Origin: Listeria rocourtiae FSL F6-920
Lineage (GTDB): Bacteria > Bacillota > Bacilli > Lactobacillales > Listeriaceae
Length of the DNA: 64,000 nt
Reading direction: 5' to 3'
Assembly: GCF_000525975.1 (NCBI RefSeq)
Contig: NZ_AODK01000013.1
Coordinates: 1-64,000 of the forward strand
The position numbers and the translations under genes are program-made. A model generated the notes under the pieces. It was not told the origin of the DNA. It ran no database searches and saw only the letters and a list, made by a program, of their open reading frames with translations. Positions 9,148 to 19,089 of this stretch are shown here, one piece after another; position 1 is the stretch's first letter; every line of letters begins with the position of its first letter.

Positions 9148-9421
9148 TGAGCCCAGGACACACTCATTTTCATGCAAAATAAGCAAGATATCACACATCC
9201 TTTTCTTCGAGTAAGGTGTGAATCTTGCTTAACACAAATCGAGCGAAAGCGTTTGTATTCAGGGGATTTCAGAAAGGATTGCATGCTCGCGATGCTCATA
9301 GGCATATTGGGGCTTTAGCTCATTTCGAACAGCTCTGAAGGATTACATGCTCGCTTTGCTCTCATGCATATTGGGACTGTAACTCATTTCATTTCGAACA
9401 GTCCCAACAAAGAGCCCCGCT
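9148..9421. repeat. Intergenic repeat element (copy A) with hairpin and internal duplication
   Basis: The 480-base gap between coaA and the ABC operon is largely filled by this element. Its left end (AGGACACACTCATTTTCATG) matches the terminus of the repeat near 44600. AAGCAAGAT...ATCTTGCTT (9178-9236) forms a hairpin also present at about 39730-39775. A ~65-base unit beginning GGATTGCATGCTCGC is present twice in tandem (about 9277-9340 and 9342-9408) and again near 40001-40055. The right end is GTCCCAACAAAGAGCCCC. No coding frame is supported. Confidence 0.65.
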
Positions 9422-9488
9422 ATATTTGAATTCGGAGCTCTTTGTATATTCACTGATTCTTTTTTCAAACTTTCATTCATTTCTTGTT

Positions 9489-10409
9489 CTATTTTCGCAA
9501 ATAAACATCCGATATCAAATGATCTGCCCCTTTTTTCAAAATAAGCTGGGCTCGATATTTCGTCCGTTCAATGTTCTCCTTCAAGTTCACACCATTAATT
9601 TTATCCCACGTTTCTAAAGCAAAAACACGTGCTTCTTCTTCGCTAATCTTTGTATAGCGGTGGAAATAAGAGCTTGAATCTTGGAAAGCTGTCTCACGCA
9701 AGAGAAAAAACCGCTCTAAGTACCAGCGCTTAATCTCGCTTTCATCCGCGTCCATATAAATTGTAAAATCAAAGAAATCACTCGGGAAAACAGCTTGTTC
9801 AGGATCTACCTGCAGCACATTAATCCCCTCTACAATAATAATATCAGGTTGACTAATCACTCGTGTCTCCTCCAATATATCATACGTAAAATGAGAATAA
9901 AGCGGTACTTCAACGTTTGCTTTATTACTTTTCAAATCACTCAAAAAAGCAACAAATCGTCTCCTATCATAACTTTCAGGAAATCCTTTACGCTCCATCA
10001 GCCCCTTTTCTTCCAAAACAGCATTTGGATACAAAAAACCATCTGTCGTAATTAGCTCCACTTGGCGTGTTTTAGAAAACCAACGATCTAGCATAATTTT
10101 AAGAACCCTTGCCGTTGTGCTTTTACCAACAGCCACACTGCCAGCAATACCAATAACAAACGGTGTGTGTGTCGCATGGCGTTTCAAGTATTCCATTTTT
10201 TCACCATGAATAAAAATTTGTTCATGATAATGCATGACGAGCAATTTCACGAGTGGTAAATATATTTCAGCGATATCTTCGAGCGAGATACGATCGTTTA
10301 AACCGCGTATAGCTTCCAGTTCTTCCGCCGATAATATCTGGTCTTTACTTACTTCCAGCTTACGCCAATCCTCGCGCGGAAAATGAAAGTAGGGGGAATA
10401 ATGATCCAT
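9489..10409 (-). CDS. coaA: Pantothenate kinase, type I (bacterial CoaA)
   Basis: CoaA phosphorylates pantothenate, the first and regulated step of coenzyme A synthesis. The ~306-residue protein matches the type I family in length. It has the P-loop [12 protein letters not shown] (about residues 95-106), TTDGFLYPN, the RRFVAFL region and [10 protein letters not shown]. The start is set at the second of two close ATGs, 10 bases from AGAAGGA; the first lies only 4 bases away. It is a single gene, with no terminator seen other than the hairpin inside the downstream repeat. Confidence 0.93.
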   Translation of the reverse strand: MDHYSPYFHFPREDWRKLEVSKDQILSAEELEAIRGLNDRISLEDIAEIYLPLVKLLVMHYHEQIFIHGEKMEYLKRHATHTPFVIGIAGSVAVGKSTTARVLKIMLDRWFSKTRQVELITTDGFLYPNAVLEEKGLMERKGFPESYDRRRFVAFLSDLKSNKANVEVPLYSHFTYDILEETRVISQPDIIIVEGINVLQVDPEQAVFPSDFFDFTIYMDADESEIKRWYLERFFLLRETAFQDSSSYFHRYTKISEEEARVFALETWDKINGVNLKENIERTKYRAQLILKKGADHLISDVYLRK

Positions 10410-10484
10410 AGTCATTCCATCCTTCTCTAGTTTGTTTTCGTTTTCACAGGTTTAAGCATACCGTATCTGACCCAATTCCGCAAC

Positions 10485-11327
10485 CTAATATTTCCGGTAC
10501 ACGTACACATCTTTCGGCTTAGGAATTTCACCATATTTCGTCACCCTCACAGCTGGAATATCCATTTTAAAAGGAGCATAGTATTCCTGCTCAATCACAC
10601 CGCTCACTTTCACCCACGTATCATTGCTAAGATTGGTTTCCTCGTCAGGCATATGCACCAGCATACCGTACACACCAGAATCCGCAACACAATGAATAAT
10701 ACCAAAACGAAATACAAAAAGGTTCGCATCCTTCGTCACAGGATCATTATACACAAAACCCGTAAATTCAATGCGCTTTCCTTCAAACTCACCAGGATAA
10801 CTATAAATAATCTCCATTGTCATCAAATAATTATCATCTGTTACCTTGATAGGATCATCATTGATAATCGCGTCCTTTTCTTTAGCAATCATTTTGTCAT
10901 AATCAGACTTGCCAAAATACCCGCTCGTATCTGGTTTCAAAAACTGATTCATCGCATACGGATCATCACCCGCCGCATTATTTTTCGGGAAGTGAAACCC
11001 TTTTGCATCTACAATCGTCGAATTAAGCGTCGCAATTGGAAACATAAATCCAGCAATAAGTGGATAAACGAGAAGGCCGTAAACCAAAATCTTTTTCCAA
11101 AACGTATTTTCACCATCATGCGTATGCCCCATATGCGCGTGATTATGCTCCAAATCCTCATCGCGAAAAATCATAATAAGTTGAACTAAACCTAAAAAAA
11201 AGGCAGCAATCATCGCAGCTAGTGATAAATAGGAATACTTCATATTAATGTACTTGCTAATATCGCCCGTCACATGCAATTGCATCAAATAGAAGGCGAA
11301 CCCAAATAAAATAAAAACACGAAACAT
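10485..11327 (-). CDS. TIGR03943/DUF1980 membrane protein (YcgQ-like)
   Basis: The 280-residue protein has two N-terminal helices, then a His-rich cytoplasmic loop (HNHAHMGHTHDGEN, about residues 81-94) suited to metal binding, and a third helix. A C-terminal extracytoplasmic DUF1980 domain contains GEIPKPKDVYVY at its end. In Bacillus this protein is encoded beside a DUF318 permease, as here (15-base gap). The pair's function is not established. The His clusters suggest metal handling, as inference. GGGGGGC lies just before the ATG. Confidence 0.75.
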   Translation of the reverse strand: MFRVFILFGFAFYLMQLHVTGDISKYINMKYSYLSLAAMIAAFFLGLVQLIMIFRDEDLEHNHAHMGHTHDGENTFWKKILVYGLLVYPLIAGFMFPIATLNSTIVDAKGFHFPKNNAAGDDPYAMNQFLKPDTSGYFGKSDYDKMIAKEKDAIINDDPIKVTDDNYLMTMEIIYSYPGEFEGKRIEFTGFVYNDPVTKDANLFVFRFGIIHCVADSGVYGMLVHMPDEETNLSNDTWVKVSGVIEQEYYAPFKMDIPAVRVTKYGEIPKPKDVYVYRKY

Positions 11328-11342
11328 TAAAATGCCCCCCTT

Positions 11343-12357
11343 CTAAATGAATAATGCATAAATAAACACCGTAACCGTAACACCAATCACAATAAATGCC
11401 ACAAACTTCGCTTTAAAAGTCGCTAGCATCATCATTAAATTTTTAATATCAAGCATCGGTCCAAAAACGAGAAAAGCTACAATCGATTGCGTTGAAAAGA
11501 CACTTCGAAATGAGGCGCCAATAAAGGCATCCGCTTCTGAACAAAGCGAAAGCACAAATGCCAGAACCATCATCAATAAAATAGATAGTACAGGTCCGTG
11601 TCCAATCGAAACGAGCGTAGATGTCTTGATGTATGTTTGCATAACTGCAGCCAATAAAGCGCCGAATACAAGAAATTTCCCAACCGAGAAAAATTCATCA
11701 ACTGCATGCTGCAACGTATGCCAAACCTTTTCCTTCATTGATAGTTTAGCAGTAGCATGAGTATGATGGTCATGCCCTGTTTCAACACTTGATATCGTTT
11801 GCGCTGATCCTGAAGTAAAAACCGCATCCATTCCCACAATGGCAGTCATTTCAGATCTCTCTATGTTCTCATTACGCTCAGCCGTCGTCTCATACAGCAT
11901 AAATTTTTTCTTTCAAACCCTCGCCTTTATAAAAATAAGCAATCGCACTCCCCACGACCAGCGCGACCACTAAGCTCCCTAAAACGCGTAGCAATGGTAT
12001 TTCCCACGTACTTCCAAACGCCACATATGTCGAAAATAGCACTACTGGATTAATAATTGGCGCCGTCAACATAAACGCAATTCCAGCGTGAAGCGGCACC
12101 CCTTTTGCAATCAAATTCCGGACAATTGGCACAATCCCGCATTCACATGACGGAAAAAGGATACCAATCATCGAACCAACAATTACTGCTAAAAATCGAT
12201 TTTTCGGCATAACCTTAGCAATAAAAGCATCAGAAATAAACATTTGAATAAAGCCTGCGATAAAAACACCAATCAACACAAACGGCAGAGCTTCAATCAT
12301 AATCGAGATAAAAATGGTATTCATCTGTAAAAAAGAATCTGGTAAATTTTGAAACAT
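11343..12357 (-). pseudogene. DUF318/UPF0718 permease (YcgR-like), one frameshift
   Basis: Two abutting frames together make one ~337-residue permease. The N-terminal half carries FPSCECGIVPIVRNL and the C-terminal half SLCSEADAFIGASF, both family hallmarks. They are separated by a His-rich loop (ETGHDHHTHATA). The break is in the run GAAAAAATTT near 11905; removing one A gives a continuous product. The start is the ATG with AAGGAAG upstream. It is probably an intact gene with a sequencing error, working with the DUF1980 partner downstream. Confidence 0.72.
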
Positions 12358-12463
12358 ATGTTCACTTCCTTGCCTTTTCAATTTCGCTAAGCTAACCTCT
12401 TGATTTTATGCTTCTTGGGGGAAGAAATCAAGCTGTATCAGAAAAATTTATTTCAACACAATA

Positions 12464-12505
12464 AAATAGCGAACTAAACCAATTTAATGGCTCGGCCCGC
12501 TATTC
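12464..12505. terminator. Possible terminator (imperfect hairpin)
   Basis: AATAGCG pairs with CGCTATT, with extra imperfect pairing of GGTTTAG and CTCGGCC-like arms inside. It follows the stop of the WxL gene on the minus strand. The T tract is weak. Confidence 0.45.
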
Positions 12506-12518
12506 GATTTATTTTATT

Positions 12519-13856
12519 TTAAGGTTCAATTTGTAGATCCAACCCATTCACTTCCACATAAGCACTGAAACCGACCTTTGGACTTTCCCATAAAGCTTGA
12601 TATTTCAAGCTTCTAGTCCCACTAGGCACATCGTTCACTTGGAATATTGGTGCTTCAATAAATTGGAAATCTAATTCAACATTACTACCAACAACCATTA
12701 CAGCATCGAGGCTAGAATAGTTCCCTGATGAATCACCAATCAAATTTTTCATTTGCAAGGCATTTCCGTCTATCCTCCTTAAGCCAAGTAATGCTACATC
12801 CGTTGAGTTCACTGCACTTAGTCTTCTACCTAAGTTTTGATTGTGAGCATTGATACGTGTTAGTGAGCTTGCGTAAGAACTAGAAGCCCAATTAGATAAT
12901 ATTTGGCTATTCATTATTTGATTCCCGCCCAAATCCACAGTCTCTAACTTTGCTAGTCGAATTACCGGAGTAATGCTCTCATTCGTAATTTTATTGTTAT
13001 CCAGTTTTAATATCCTTAAGTTGCTTGCGTATTCCATTCCTGTTAGCTCTTCAATACCTTTACCAACCGCTGTAAATTCGGTCAAAGTTTTCATCTTCGC
13101 TTTTGTAATTTGATCATCACCTGTTACACCGAGTTCCTCTTTCAGTGCTGCGCGCAAATTATTATCGGGAATTTCTACTATCTCCTCTGGAATTTCCGTT
13201 GTTGGATCTGCGACAATATTCCAATTTAATGAGGCTTTTTGTTGACCAACTGTGGCATCTTTTGGAATCGTTAAAGATACACCGTCAATACCACCAAGTA
13301 GCGCAGAATGACTTCCCATACCCGCATTTTTCTCAGCAATCAATACATCAATCTCATCTCCGTCTGCTGCTAGCTCACCGCCAACCGATTCAATCCCTTG
13401 ATCTGCACCATTGTATTCAGGATCAAAAGTAAGTACTCCGCCACGAACCAATTCTCCACTCTGCGATACTTTTAAAGTCCAGCCGTCGCCAGTTCCGCGT
13501 AAGTCGGCAATATTAATAAATGCTGGTAAATCTTGACCCGTTGTGGTTGTCACTTTTTTAGCATGAAGCATTTCTTTCCGACCAGTTAACGTGAAATCGC
13601 CAAAATTTAAATCAGATACGTGGTTGATACGCAATGATCCTGGATTTGGATTAATCGGATCAATCGGGATACTCGGTTCTTCTGGGTCAATCGGATTTGG
13701 AACTTCTGGATCTATAACCCCCGTACCTGGTAAAATCTGAACCGCCGCTTCGCTTGTTGCCCTATCTGACCCGTCATACGTTGTCGCTAAAACCGTGTTC
13801 CCTGTTGTCGATGTAACTAATAATCCGGTCATAGCCATGATACTTAACTTCTTCAT
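12519..13856 (-). CDS. Secreted WxL-domain surface protein with leucine-rich repeats
   Basis: A signal peptide (cleavage probably after VLA, residue 24) is followed by a Pro/Asp-rich linker (about 44-72). A WxL domain (about 73-220) carries both WxL motifs, GDGWTLKV and LNWNIV. Then come leucine-rich repeats (about 225-330: LRILKLDNNKI, LETVDLGGNQI) and a C-terminal region of unknown fold. WxL domains bind peptidoglycan non-covalently, and internalin-type LRRs bind ligands. There is no LPXTG, and none of the usual WxL partners (DUF916 protein) lie beside it. The WxL domain is usually C-terminal, so the order here is unusual. AAAGGAG is rather far (12 bases) from the ATG. Confidence 0.78.
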   Translation of the reverse strand: MKKLSIMAMTGLLVTSTTGNTVLATTYDGSDRATSEAAVQILPGTGVIDPEVPNPIDPEEPSIPIDPINPNPGSLRINHVSDLNFGDFTLTGRKEMLHAKKVTTTTGQDLPAFINIADLRGTGDGWTLKVSQSGELVRGGVLTFDPEYNGADQGIESVGGELAADGDEIDVLIAEKNAGMGSHSALLGGIDGVSLTIPKDATVGQQKASLNWNIVADPTTEIPEEIVEIPDNNLRAALKEELGVTGDDQITKAKMKTLTEFTAVGKGIEELTGMEYASNLRILKLDNNKITNESITPVIRLAKLETVDLGGNQIMNSQILSNWASSSYASSLTRINAHNQNLGRRLSAVNSTDVALLGLRRIDGNALQMKNLIGDSSGNYSSLDAVMVVGSNVELDFQFIEAPIFQVNDVPSGTRSLKYQALWESPKVGFSAYVEVNGLDLQIEP

Positions 13857-13957
13857 AAATGGTTGACACTCCTTTAAAATTTACTTTAAAGGTTAATATT
13901 AGATCAGAACTATCGTGCTTACCATCACTTCTTTTGCTACTTTTTAGAAAATCATGA

Positions 13958-14008
13958 TAGAAAAGAGCGACGACCCCAACTCCAAAAACGGATGCAAGGT
14001 CGTCGCTT
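13958..14008 (-). terminator. Rho-independent terminator of the VOC gene
   Basis: On the minus strand AGCGACGACC pairs with GGTCGTCGCT around a ~20-base loop, followed by CTTTTCT. Confidence 0.8.
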
Positions 14009-14018
14009 ATGAGACATA

Positions 14019-14465
14019 CTATTGAGCTAGGTTTGAATATGGTTGTGCGTGGAACATCCACACTAATCCGTACTTATCTTTAATGATACCCATTTTTCCA
14101 CCCCAGAATTGCTCTTTTAGTTCGTCGATAATTTCTACACCACTCTCTGTAACATTCTTGTATAGGGCCTCCAACGCTGCAACTTCTTCTGCGTCTTCTG
14201 AATTGAAATCAAGCATCATGGTAACACTGGAAGAAAACGGCTCGCCTTTGCTATCACGGTCGCTACAGAAAATCGTATTCCCCAATATAACAAAGCCGCC
14301 ATGAATCGTTGTATCTTCCAAATTATCTGTTGTGATACCCCATTCTTTCGCCATGTTCTCATCCATACTCATTCGCTTCAATAAAGTTGCTCCGAATACT
14401 TCTTTATAGTATTCCATCGATTCTTTCGCATTATCAAAACTTAAATAAGAATATAATTTAGCCAT
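14019..14465 (-). CDS. VOC-superfamily protein, PhnB/glyoxalase-like
   Basis: The 148-residue protein has the beta-alpha-beta-beta-beta layout of PhnB-like VOC proteins. It begins YLSFDNAKESMEYYKEVFG and ends with WGGKMGIIKDKYGLVWMFH, where the family's metal-site position lies. The substrate is unknown; members are often annotated as 3-demethylubiquinone methyltransferase-like without basis. It stands alone, with its own terminator downstream. Confidence 0.8.
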   Translation of the reverse strand: MAKLYSYLSFDNAKESMEYYKEVFGATLLKRMSMDENMAKEWGITTDNLEDTTIHGGFVILGNTIFCSDRDSKGEPFSSSVTMMLDFNSEDAEEVAALEALYKNVTESGVEIIDELKEQFWGGKMGIIKDKYGLVWMFHAQPYSNLAQ

Positions 14466-14578
14466 CCTTGTTTTCCACCTTTCAAATGAAGTTACACTTG
14501 GATTATAATTGATACATCGTATAATTACAATTCATACGTTAGCCATTTATAGAAGTTGGGCGATTTCTATCAAACGCA

Positions 14579-15653
14579 TTACTTCCGATACATTTTAAAC
14601 TCCAAAAACAATTCATTGTAATGCGCCAACATCTTCTTGCCTAGATTATCATAAACTTCTAAGTTCTTTAATTGATCTAGATTTGGATAAAAGCGTTCAT
14701 CACTCGAAATTTCTTTTGGCAAAAGTTTCACAGCAGCCTCATTCGGCGTTGCATATCCGACATACTCCGCATTTTGTGCTGCATTCTCCGGTTTTAGCAT
14801 GAAATTGATGAATTTATGAGCCCCATCCACATTTTTTGCCGTTTTCGGAATGACCATGTTATCGAACCATAAATTCGATCCTTCTTTCGGAATAACATAC
14901 TCCAAATCCTTATTTTGATCCAACATCTCAGCCGCCTCACCAGAGAACGTTACCGCCACTCCCGCCTCATTTCCGGCCATCAAAATCTTAATTTCATCCC
15001 CAACAATCGCTTTTACATTCGGCGTCATTTTTTTTTAACTTTGCAAGAGCCTTTTGCAACTGCGCCTCATCCGTGCTGTTGAGCGAGTATCCGAGACTAT
15101 TCAATCCAAGCCCCATCACCTCACGTGCACCATCAATAAGTAAAATCTGATTTCTAAGCTCTGGCCGCCACAAATCATTCCAACTCGTAAACGGGATATC
15201 TTTCACGATTTTTTTATTATAAATAATACCAAGCGTTCCCCAGAAATATGGCATCGAATACGTATTTTCCGGATCAAATGACAAATCCATAAAACGCAGA
15301 TTTAAATACTTCATATTCGGCAATTTGGCCTTATCAAGCGGAATCAAAAGGTTCTCCTCACGCATCTTGCTAATCGCATAATCACTAGGAACCGCGATAT
15401 CGAATGTTGTCCCACCTTGCTCAATCTTTGTCATCATCGCTTCATTTGAATCAAATGTTTGATAAATCACTTTCATTCCAGATTCTTTTTCAAATTTCTT
15501 CAATAAATCTGGATCAACATAATCGCCCCAGTTGTAAATCGTTAGTGTGTTGCCACCTGAGTAACCTTCTGACTTATTCAATGAAAAAGTGAGCACCATC
15601 ATTAAAATCGCCACAATTACAACCAGACCAAAAATACGAACTAATTGCTTCAT
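14579..15653 (-). pseudogene. potD: Spermidine/putrescine-binding protein PotD, one frameshift
   Basis: PotD is the extracellular substrate-binding component of the polyamine ABC importer. The N-terminal part has a membrane/signal segment and the family start of the mature domain (TLTIYNWGDYVDPDLL). The C-terminal part continues with KAIVGDEIKILMAGNEAG. The frames are split in a run of nine A (coding strand, about 15030); with eight A the product is a standard 357 residues. No lipobox Cys is visible in the N terminus, so it may be held by an uncleaved anchor. Its ATG overlaps the potC stop by four bases. Confidence 0.82.
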
Positions 15654-16447
15654 TTTTTAGGCACCCCCATCGCCTTGGCATTACGCTGATTAATAAAGTA
15701 GTAACCAATTACAAGCACAATTGTAAACAAGAACAATAATGTCGACAACGCGTTAATCGAAAGCGAAATTCCTTGACGTGCCCGCGAATAAATCTCTACA
15801 GAAAGCGTTGAAAAACCATTCCCTGTCACGAAAAATGTCACTGCAAAATCGTCTAGTGAATACGTCAAAGCCATGAAAAATCCCGCAAAAACACCAGGTG
15901 CAATATATGGCAATATAACCTTACTAAGCACATTCCACTGGCTTGCCCCCAAATCACGCGCTGCATCAATTAGTGTTGGGCTCATCTCTTGCAATTTTGG
16001 TAAAACCATCAAGACTACAATTGGAATACTAAACGCAATATGCGATACGAGTACTGAAATAAAGCCCAGTTTTACGCCCAAAATCGTGAAAAAAATCAAG
16101 AACGAGGCACCAATTACAACATCCGGACTTACGATCAATACATTATTTAAGCTGAGCAGCGAATTTTTTGCAAACGGTCGTGGCATGTAGCGTATCGCAA
16201 GTGCCCCGAGAACGCCTAGAATCGTTGCTACAACAGAAGAAAGCAGAGCGATCACAAATGTATTCAACACAATAATTAGTAAACGTGTATCTTGAAATAC
16301 CTCTTTATAGTAATCCCATGTAAATCCACTAAAATTGTTCATCGTTCCGCCCGCATTAAACGAGTAGAACATCAAATAAAAAATCGGTGCGTACAAAACA
16401 AAGAATACGACAGCTAAATAAATTTTTCCCCACTTGTTTTTCTTCAT
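15650..16447 (-). CDS. potC: Spermidine/putrescine ABC transporter permease PotC
   Basis: The 265-residue inner-membrane subunit has six helices and the EAA loop typical of binding-protein-dependent permeases (LIDAARDLGASQWNVLSKVILP, about residues 165-186, split here by description). The start is the ATG preceded by AAAGGAGCGG, overlapping the potB stop by four bases. It forms the channel together with PotB, driven by PotA. Confidence 0.9.
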   Translation of the reverse strand: MKKNKWGKIYLAVVFFVLYAPIFYLMFYSFNAGGTMNNFSGFTWDYYKEVFQDTRLLIIVLNTFVIALLSSVVATILGVLGALAIRYMPRPFAKNSLLSLNNVLIVSPDVVIGASFLIFFTILGVKLGFISVLVSHIAFSIPIVVLMVLPKLQEMSPTLIDAARDLGASQWNVLSKVILPYIAPGVFAGFFMALTYSLDDFAVTFFVTGNGFSTLSVEIYSRARQGISLSINALSTLLFLFTIVLVIGYYFINQRNAKAMGVPKK

Positions 16448-17253
16448 TTCACCGCTCCTTTCTTCCGCTTCGTGCCACTTACAAACATAATAATGAACAT
16501 CGCAATAATAAGGAACACGCCAATTGTCGAACCCATTCCCCAATCTTGTGTCACCAAGAAATGCTCCTCAATCGCTGTCCCAAGCGTAATCACTCGGTTC
16601 CCCGCAATCAAACGAGTAATCATAAATAGCGATAATGCTGGAATGAAAACCGCTTGACATCCTGCTTTTACCCCATCGAGCGTAATTGGGAAAACAACTC
16701 GCCAAAAAGTAGTCCAACGCGTAGCACCTAAATCTTGGGCCGCATGTGTTAACGATGGGTTCATCTCTTCCAGCGCATTATAAATCGGCAAAATCATAAA
16801 TGGGATAAAAATATATGTCGATACAAATAGGAAACTAAAATCAGTAAATAAAATTTGCTTCGTACCAATCCCGATAAACTCTAAAAACTTATTCGCCGTC
16901 CCATACGTCCCAAAAATCCCCATAAACGCGTAGGCTTTAAGCAATAAATTAATCCATGTTGGTAATATGATTAATAACAACCAAAGCTGCTTATGTTTCA
17001 ATTTTGTCAAAACAAGTGCTGTCGGATACGAAATCAATAATGCAAAAAGCATAATCAAAAACGCATACCAAAATGAGCTTACCATCATTTTCAAATAAAC
17101 TGGCGTAAAGAAATTCACATAATTCGAAAACGTAAAATTCCCATCAATATCAAAAAATGAGTAGTATGCAATTAACACAATTGGTGCGATAACAAAAAGC
17201 AAAATCCAAAAGGCATAAGGTATCAAATAAAAAGTCCGCGCGCGTCTTGTCAT
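16444..17253 (-). CDS. potB: Spermidine/putrescine ABC transporter permease PotB
   Basis: The 269-residue permease has six predicted helices and an EAA loop (HAAQDLGATRWTTFWRVVFP). It pairs with PotC. It starts 5 bases after the potA stop and overlaps potC, in the canonical potABCD order. An Arg-rich N terminus (MTRRARTFYLIPY) is typical for PotB. Confidence 0.9.
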   Translation of the reverse strand: MTRRARTFYLIPYAFWILLFVIAPIVLIAYYSFFDIDGNFTFSNYVNFFTPVYLKMMVSSFWYAFLIMLFALLISYPTALVLTKLKHKQLWLLLIILPTWINLLLKAYAFMGIFGTYGTANKFLEFIGIGTKQILFTDFSFLFVSTYIFIPFMILPIYNALEEMNPSLTHAAQDLGATRWTTFWRVVFPITLDGVKAGCQAVFIPALSLFMITRLIAGNRVITLGTAIEEHFLVTQDWGMGSTIGVFLIIAMFIIMFVSGTKRKKGAVK

Positions 17254-17257
17254 CGTA

Positions 17258-18349
17258 CTACGCCTCTTCGTAACTTTCTAGACGGGCATCGAATTCTTCT
17301 TCTGTTTCACCAAGACGCATAATATGAATTGCTTCCGGATCAAATGCCAGCCCTAATTTTTCACCAATTCTTGCTTTTCTTGTCGAATGAACAAGCCACT
17401 CATTCCCGTCCTCATCAATACAGCCAATTTCATAATGAACGCCGCGGAATAATACCCAGTCAACAGTTACACGCAGATTTCCTTTTTCCTCTGTCGTAAT
17501 CTCCAAATCCTCAGGGCGAATAATCACTTCCACAACCTCATTAGGATTGAAACCTTGATCGACACACTCAAATCGACGTTCTACAAATTCCACTTCAAAG
17601 TCTTGTACCATTTTACCTGCAACAATATTCGATTCACCGATAAAATCTGCCACAAACCGATTAATTGGCTCATCATAAATATCCATCGGTGTCCCACTTT
17701 GCTGGATCTCTCCCTTATTCAACACAAAAATCTCATCACTCATCGCCAGTGCCTCTTCTTGATCATGTGTCACGAAAATAAATGTAATTCCAAGTCGGCG
17801 TTGCAAGTCACGCAATTCATATTGCATCTCTGTCCGCAACTTTAAATCAAGTGCCGATAAAGGCTCATCCAGCAAAATAACTTCCGGTTCATTCACAATT
17901 GCACGCGCAATCGCGACACGTTGACGTTGGCCACCAGACATTTCTGTAATCTCACGTTGCTCATAACCCGCCAAGTTTACAAATCGCAATGCTTCCGTTA
18001 CTTTTTGTATGATTGCATCTTTTTTCAACTTCTTAATACGCAAACCGAAGGCCACGTTTTCAAATACATTCAAATGTGGGAACAACGCATAATCTTGAAA
18101 AACCGTATTAACAGGCCTCTTATTCGCCGGAATATCGTTAATCACTTTATCATTTAGAAAAATTTTTCCCTCACTAGCCTCCAAGAAACCAGCAATAAGT
18201 CGCAAAATCGTCGTTTTTCCACATCCAGAGGGACCGAGTAACGTATAGAACTTCCCCTTTTCAATCTCAAAACTTACATTATCAAGTACTGGTGGATCAT
18301 TATCAAACTGCTTTGTCACATTTTCAAAGCGAATAATTGTTTCTGCCAT
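17258..18349 (-). CDS. potA: Spermidine/putrescine ABC transporter ATPase PotA
   Basis: The 363-residue ATPase has Walker A (GPSGCGKTT), signature [14 protein letters not shown], Walker B ([12 protein letters not shown]) and switch His ([13 protein letters not shown]). A C-terminal TOBE regulatory domain (about residues 280-345) follows. It energises polyamine uptake through PotBC. It lies 12 bases downstream of the regulator gene, so the regulator and potABCD probably form one operon. Confidence 0.92.
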   Translation of the reverse strand: MAETIIRFENVTKQFDNDPPVLDNVSFEIEKGKFYTLLGPSGCGKTTILRLIAGFLEASEGKIFLNDKVINDIPANKRPVNTVFQDYALFPHLNVFENVAFGLRIKKLKKDAIIQKVTEALRFVNLAGYEQREITEMSGGQRQRVAIARAIVNEPEVILLDEPLSALDLKLRTEMQYELRDLQRRLGITFIFVTHDQEEALAMSDEIFVLNKGEIQQSGTPMDIYDEPINRFVADFIGESNIVAGKMVQDFEVEFVERRFECVDQGFNPNEVVEVIIRPEDLEITTEEKGNLRVTVDWVLFRGVHYEIGCIDEDGNEWLVHSTRKARIGEKLGLAFDPEAIHIMRLGETEEEFDARLESYEEA

Positions 18350-18361
18350 ATAAATTCCTCC

Positions 18362-18905
18362 TTATAAATATGAATCCGTGGCTACTAAAATTAGCGTTGC
18401 AGGCACATCTTCCTCGTTACATATTTGATGCTCATCCGAAGCGTGGAAATAGATTGCCTCGCCTTTTTTTGCTATATATTTTTTCTTACCTAATTTAATC
18501 GTTACTTGGCCTTCCAACACATAAGCAAATGTCTCCGATAGCGAGGGCTCAAATTGTTTAAAAGCACCATGCTCTGATAGCGTTAAATACACCGGCTCGA
18601 TTTCCTTCTCATTAGATTCAGGCACCAGCCACTTTACTTGATACCCTTTTTCCTCATCTTCAAAAAAAAGTATGCTCGCTCGCATCGTACACCACTTTCT
18701 GCTCCTGTTCTTCTTCATCAAAAAATTCTTTCGGCGTACAACCAAGCACCTCTAAAATATCAAATAATGTTTCGATAGAAGGTGAGCTTAGATCACGCTC
18801 CAACTGCGAAATATAGCCTTTCGTCAGATCCGTTCGTTCCCCAAGCTCTTCCTGCGTCAAATTCTTACTTAGTCGTAAATTCTTAATCCGCTTGCCAATA
18901 TCCAT
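18362..18905 (-). pseudogene. XRE-family regulator with C-terminal cupin (PuuR-like), one frameshift
   Basis: An N-terminal XRE helix-turn-helix (about residues 5-60, NLTQEELGERTDLTKGYISQ) is joined to a cupin sensor domain (LSETFAYVLEGQVTIKLGKK, then HASDEHQICN). The frames break in a run of eight T (coding strand) at about 18662-18669; seven T would give one 180-residue protein. Regulators of this layout control polyamine genes. Its position as first gene of potABCD and the paired inverted repeats upstream suggest autoregulation in response to polyamines, as inference. Confidence 0.78.
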
Positions 18906-18924
18906 AGTCGCAACCTTCCTATCA

Positions 18925-18972
18925 GTTTAGTAGAAGTAAACACAAAGTCATTATTGTTTAGTAATATTAAAC
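18925..18972 (-). promoter_or_regulatory. Twin inverted repeats, candidate operators of the XRE-pot operon
   Basis: GTTTA-N7-TAAAC occurs twice, at 18925-18941 and 18956-18972. The copies are 31 bases apart, about three helical turns, so dimers bound to them would lie on the same DNA face. They sit 20-70 bases before the regulator's ATG. Confidence 0.55.
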
Positions 18973-19047
18973 TTCATGTTTACTGCAATACCGCTAATTA
19001 TACAACATGATGCGCTTGAACTGCAATACTTTTTTACAAAAAAAAAA

Positions 19048-19085
19048 GAAGCTTGATGAAAGTTCATAAACTCTCACCAAGCTTT
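19048..19085 (-). terminator. Terminator of the antiporter gene
   Basis: On the minus strand AAGCTTGGTGAGAGTT pairs with AACTTTCATCAAGCTT and runs into a T tract, directly after the stop codon. Confidence 0.85.
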
Positions 19086-19089
19086 AGCA

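Noticed and set aside
9236-9256. AAAGCG-containing sequence in repeat copy A considered as a cre site
   Set aside because: The TG at consensus positions 2-3 is missing. The resemblance is part of the repeat and recurs in copy B.
9277-9408. Repeat units considered as a CRISPR array
   Set aside because: Only two divergent ~65-base units with no uniform spacers, and no cas genes in the window.
10653-11189. 178-codon open frame antisense to the DUF1980 gene
   Set aside because: It lies wholly opposite a convincing gene, is rich in Ile/Arg/Asn with low-complexity composition, and has no ribosome site.
13774-14061. 95-codon open frame across the start of the WxL gene and the VOC terminator
   Set aside because: It runs through a strong terminator and two real genes in other frames and has no ribosome site.
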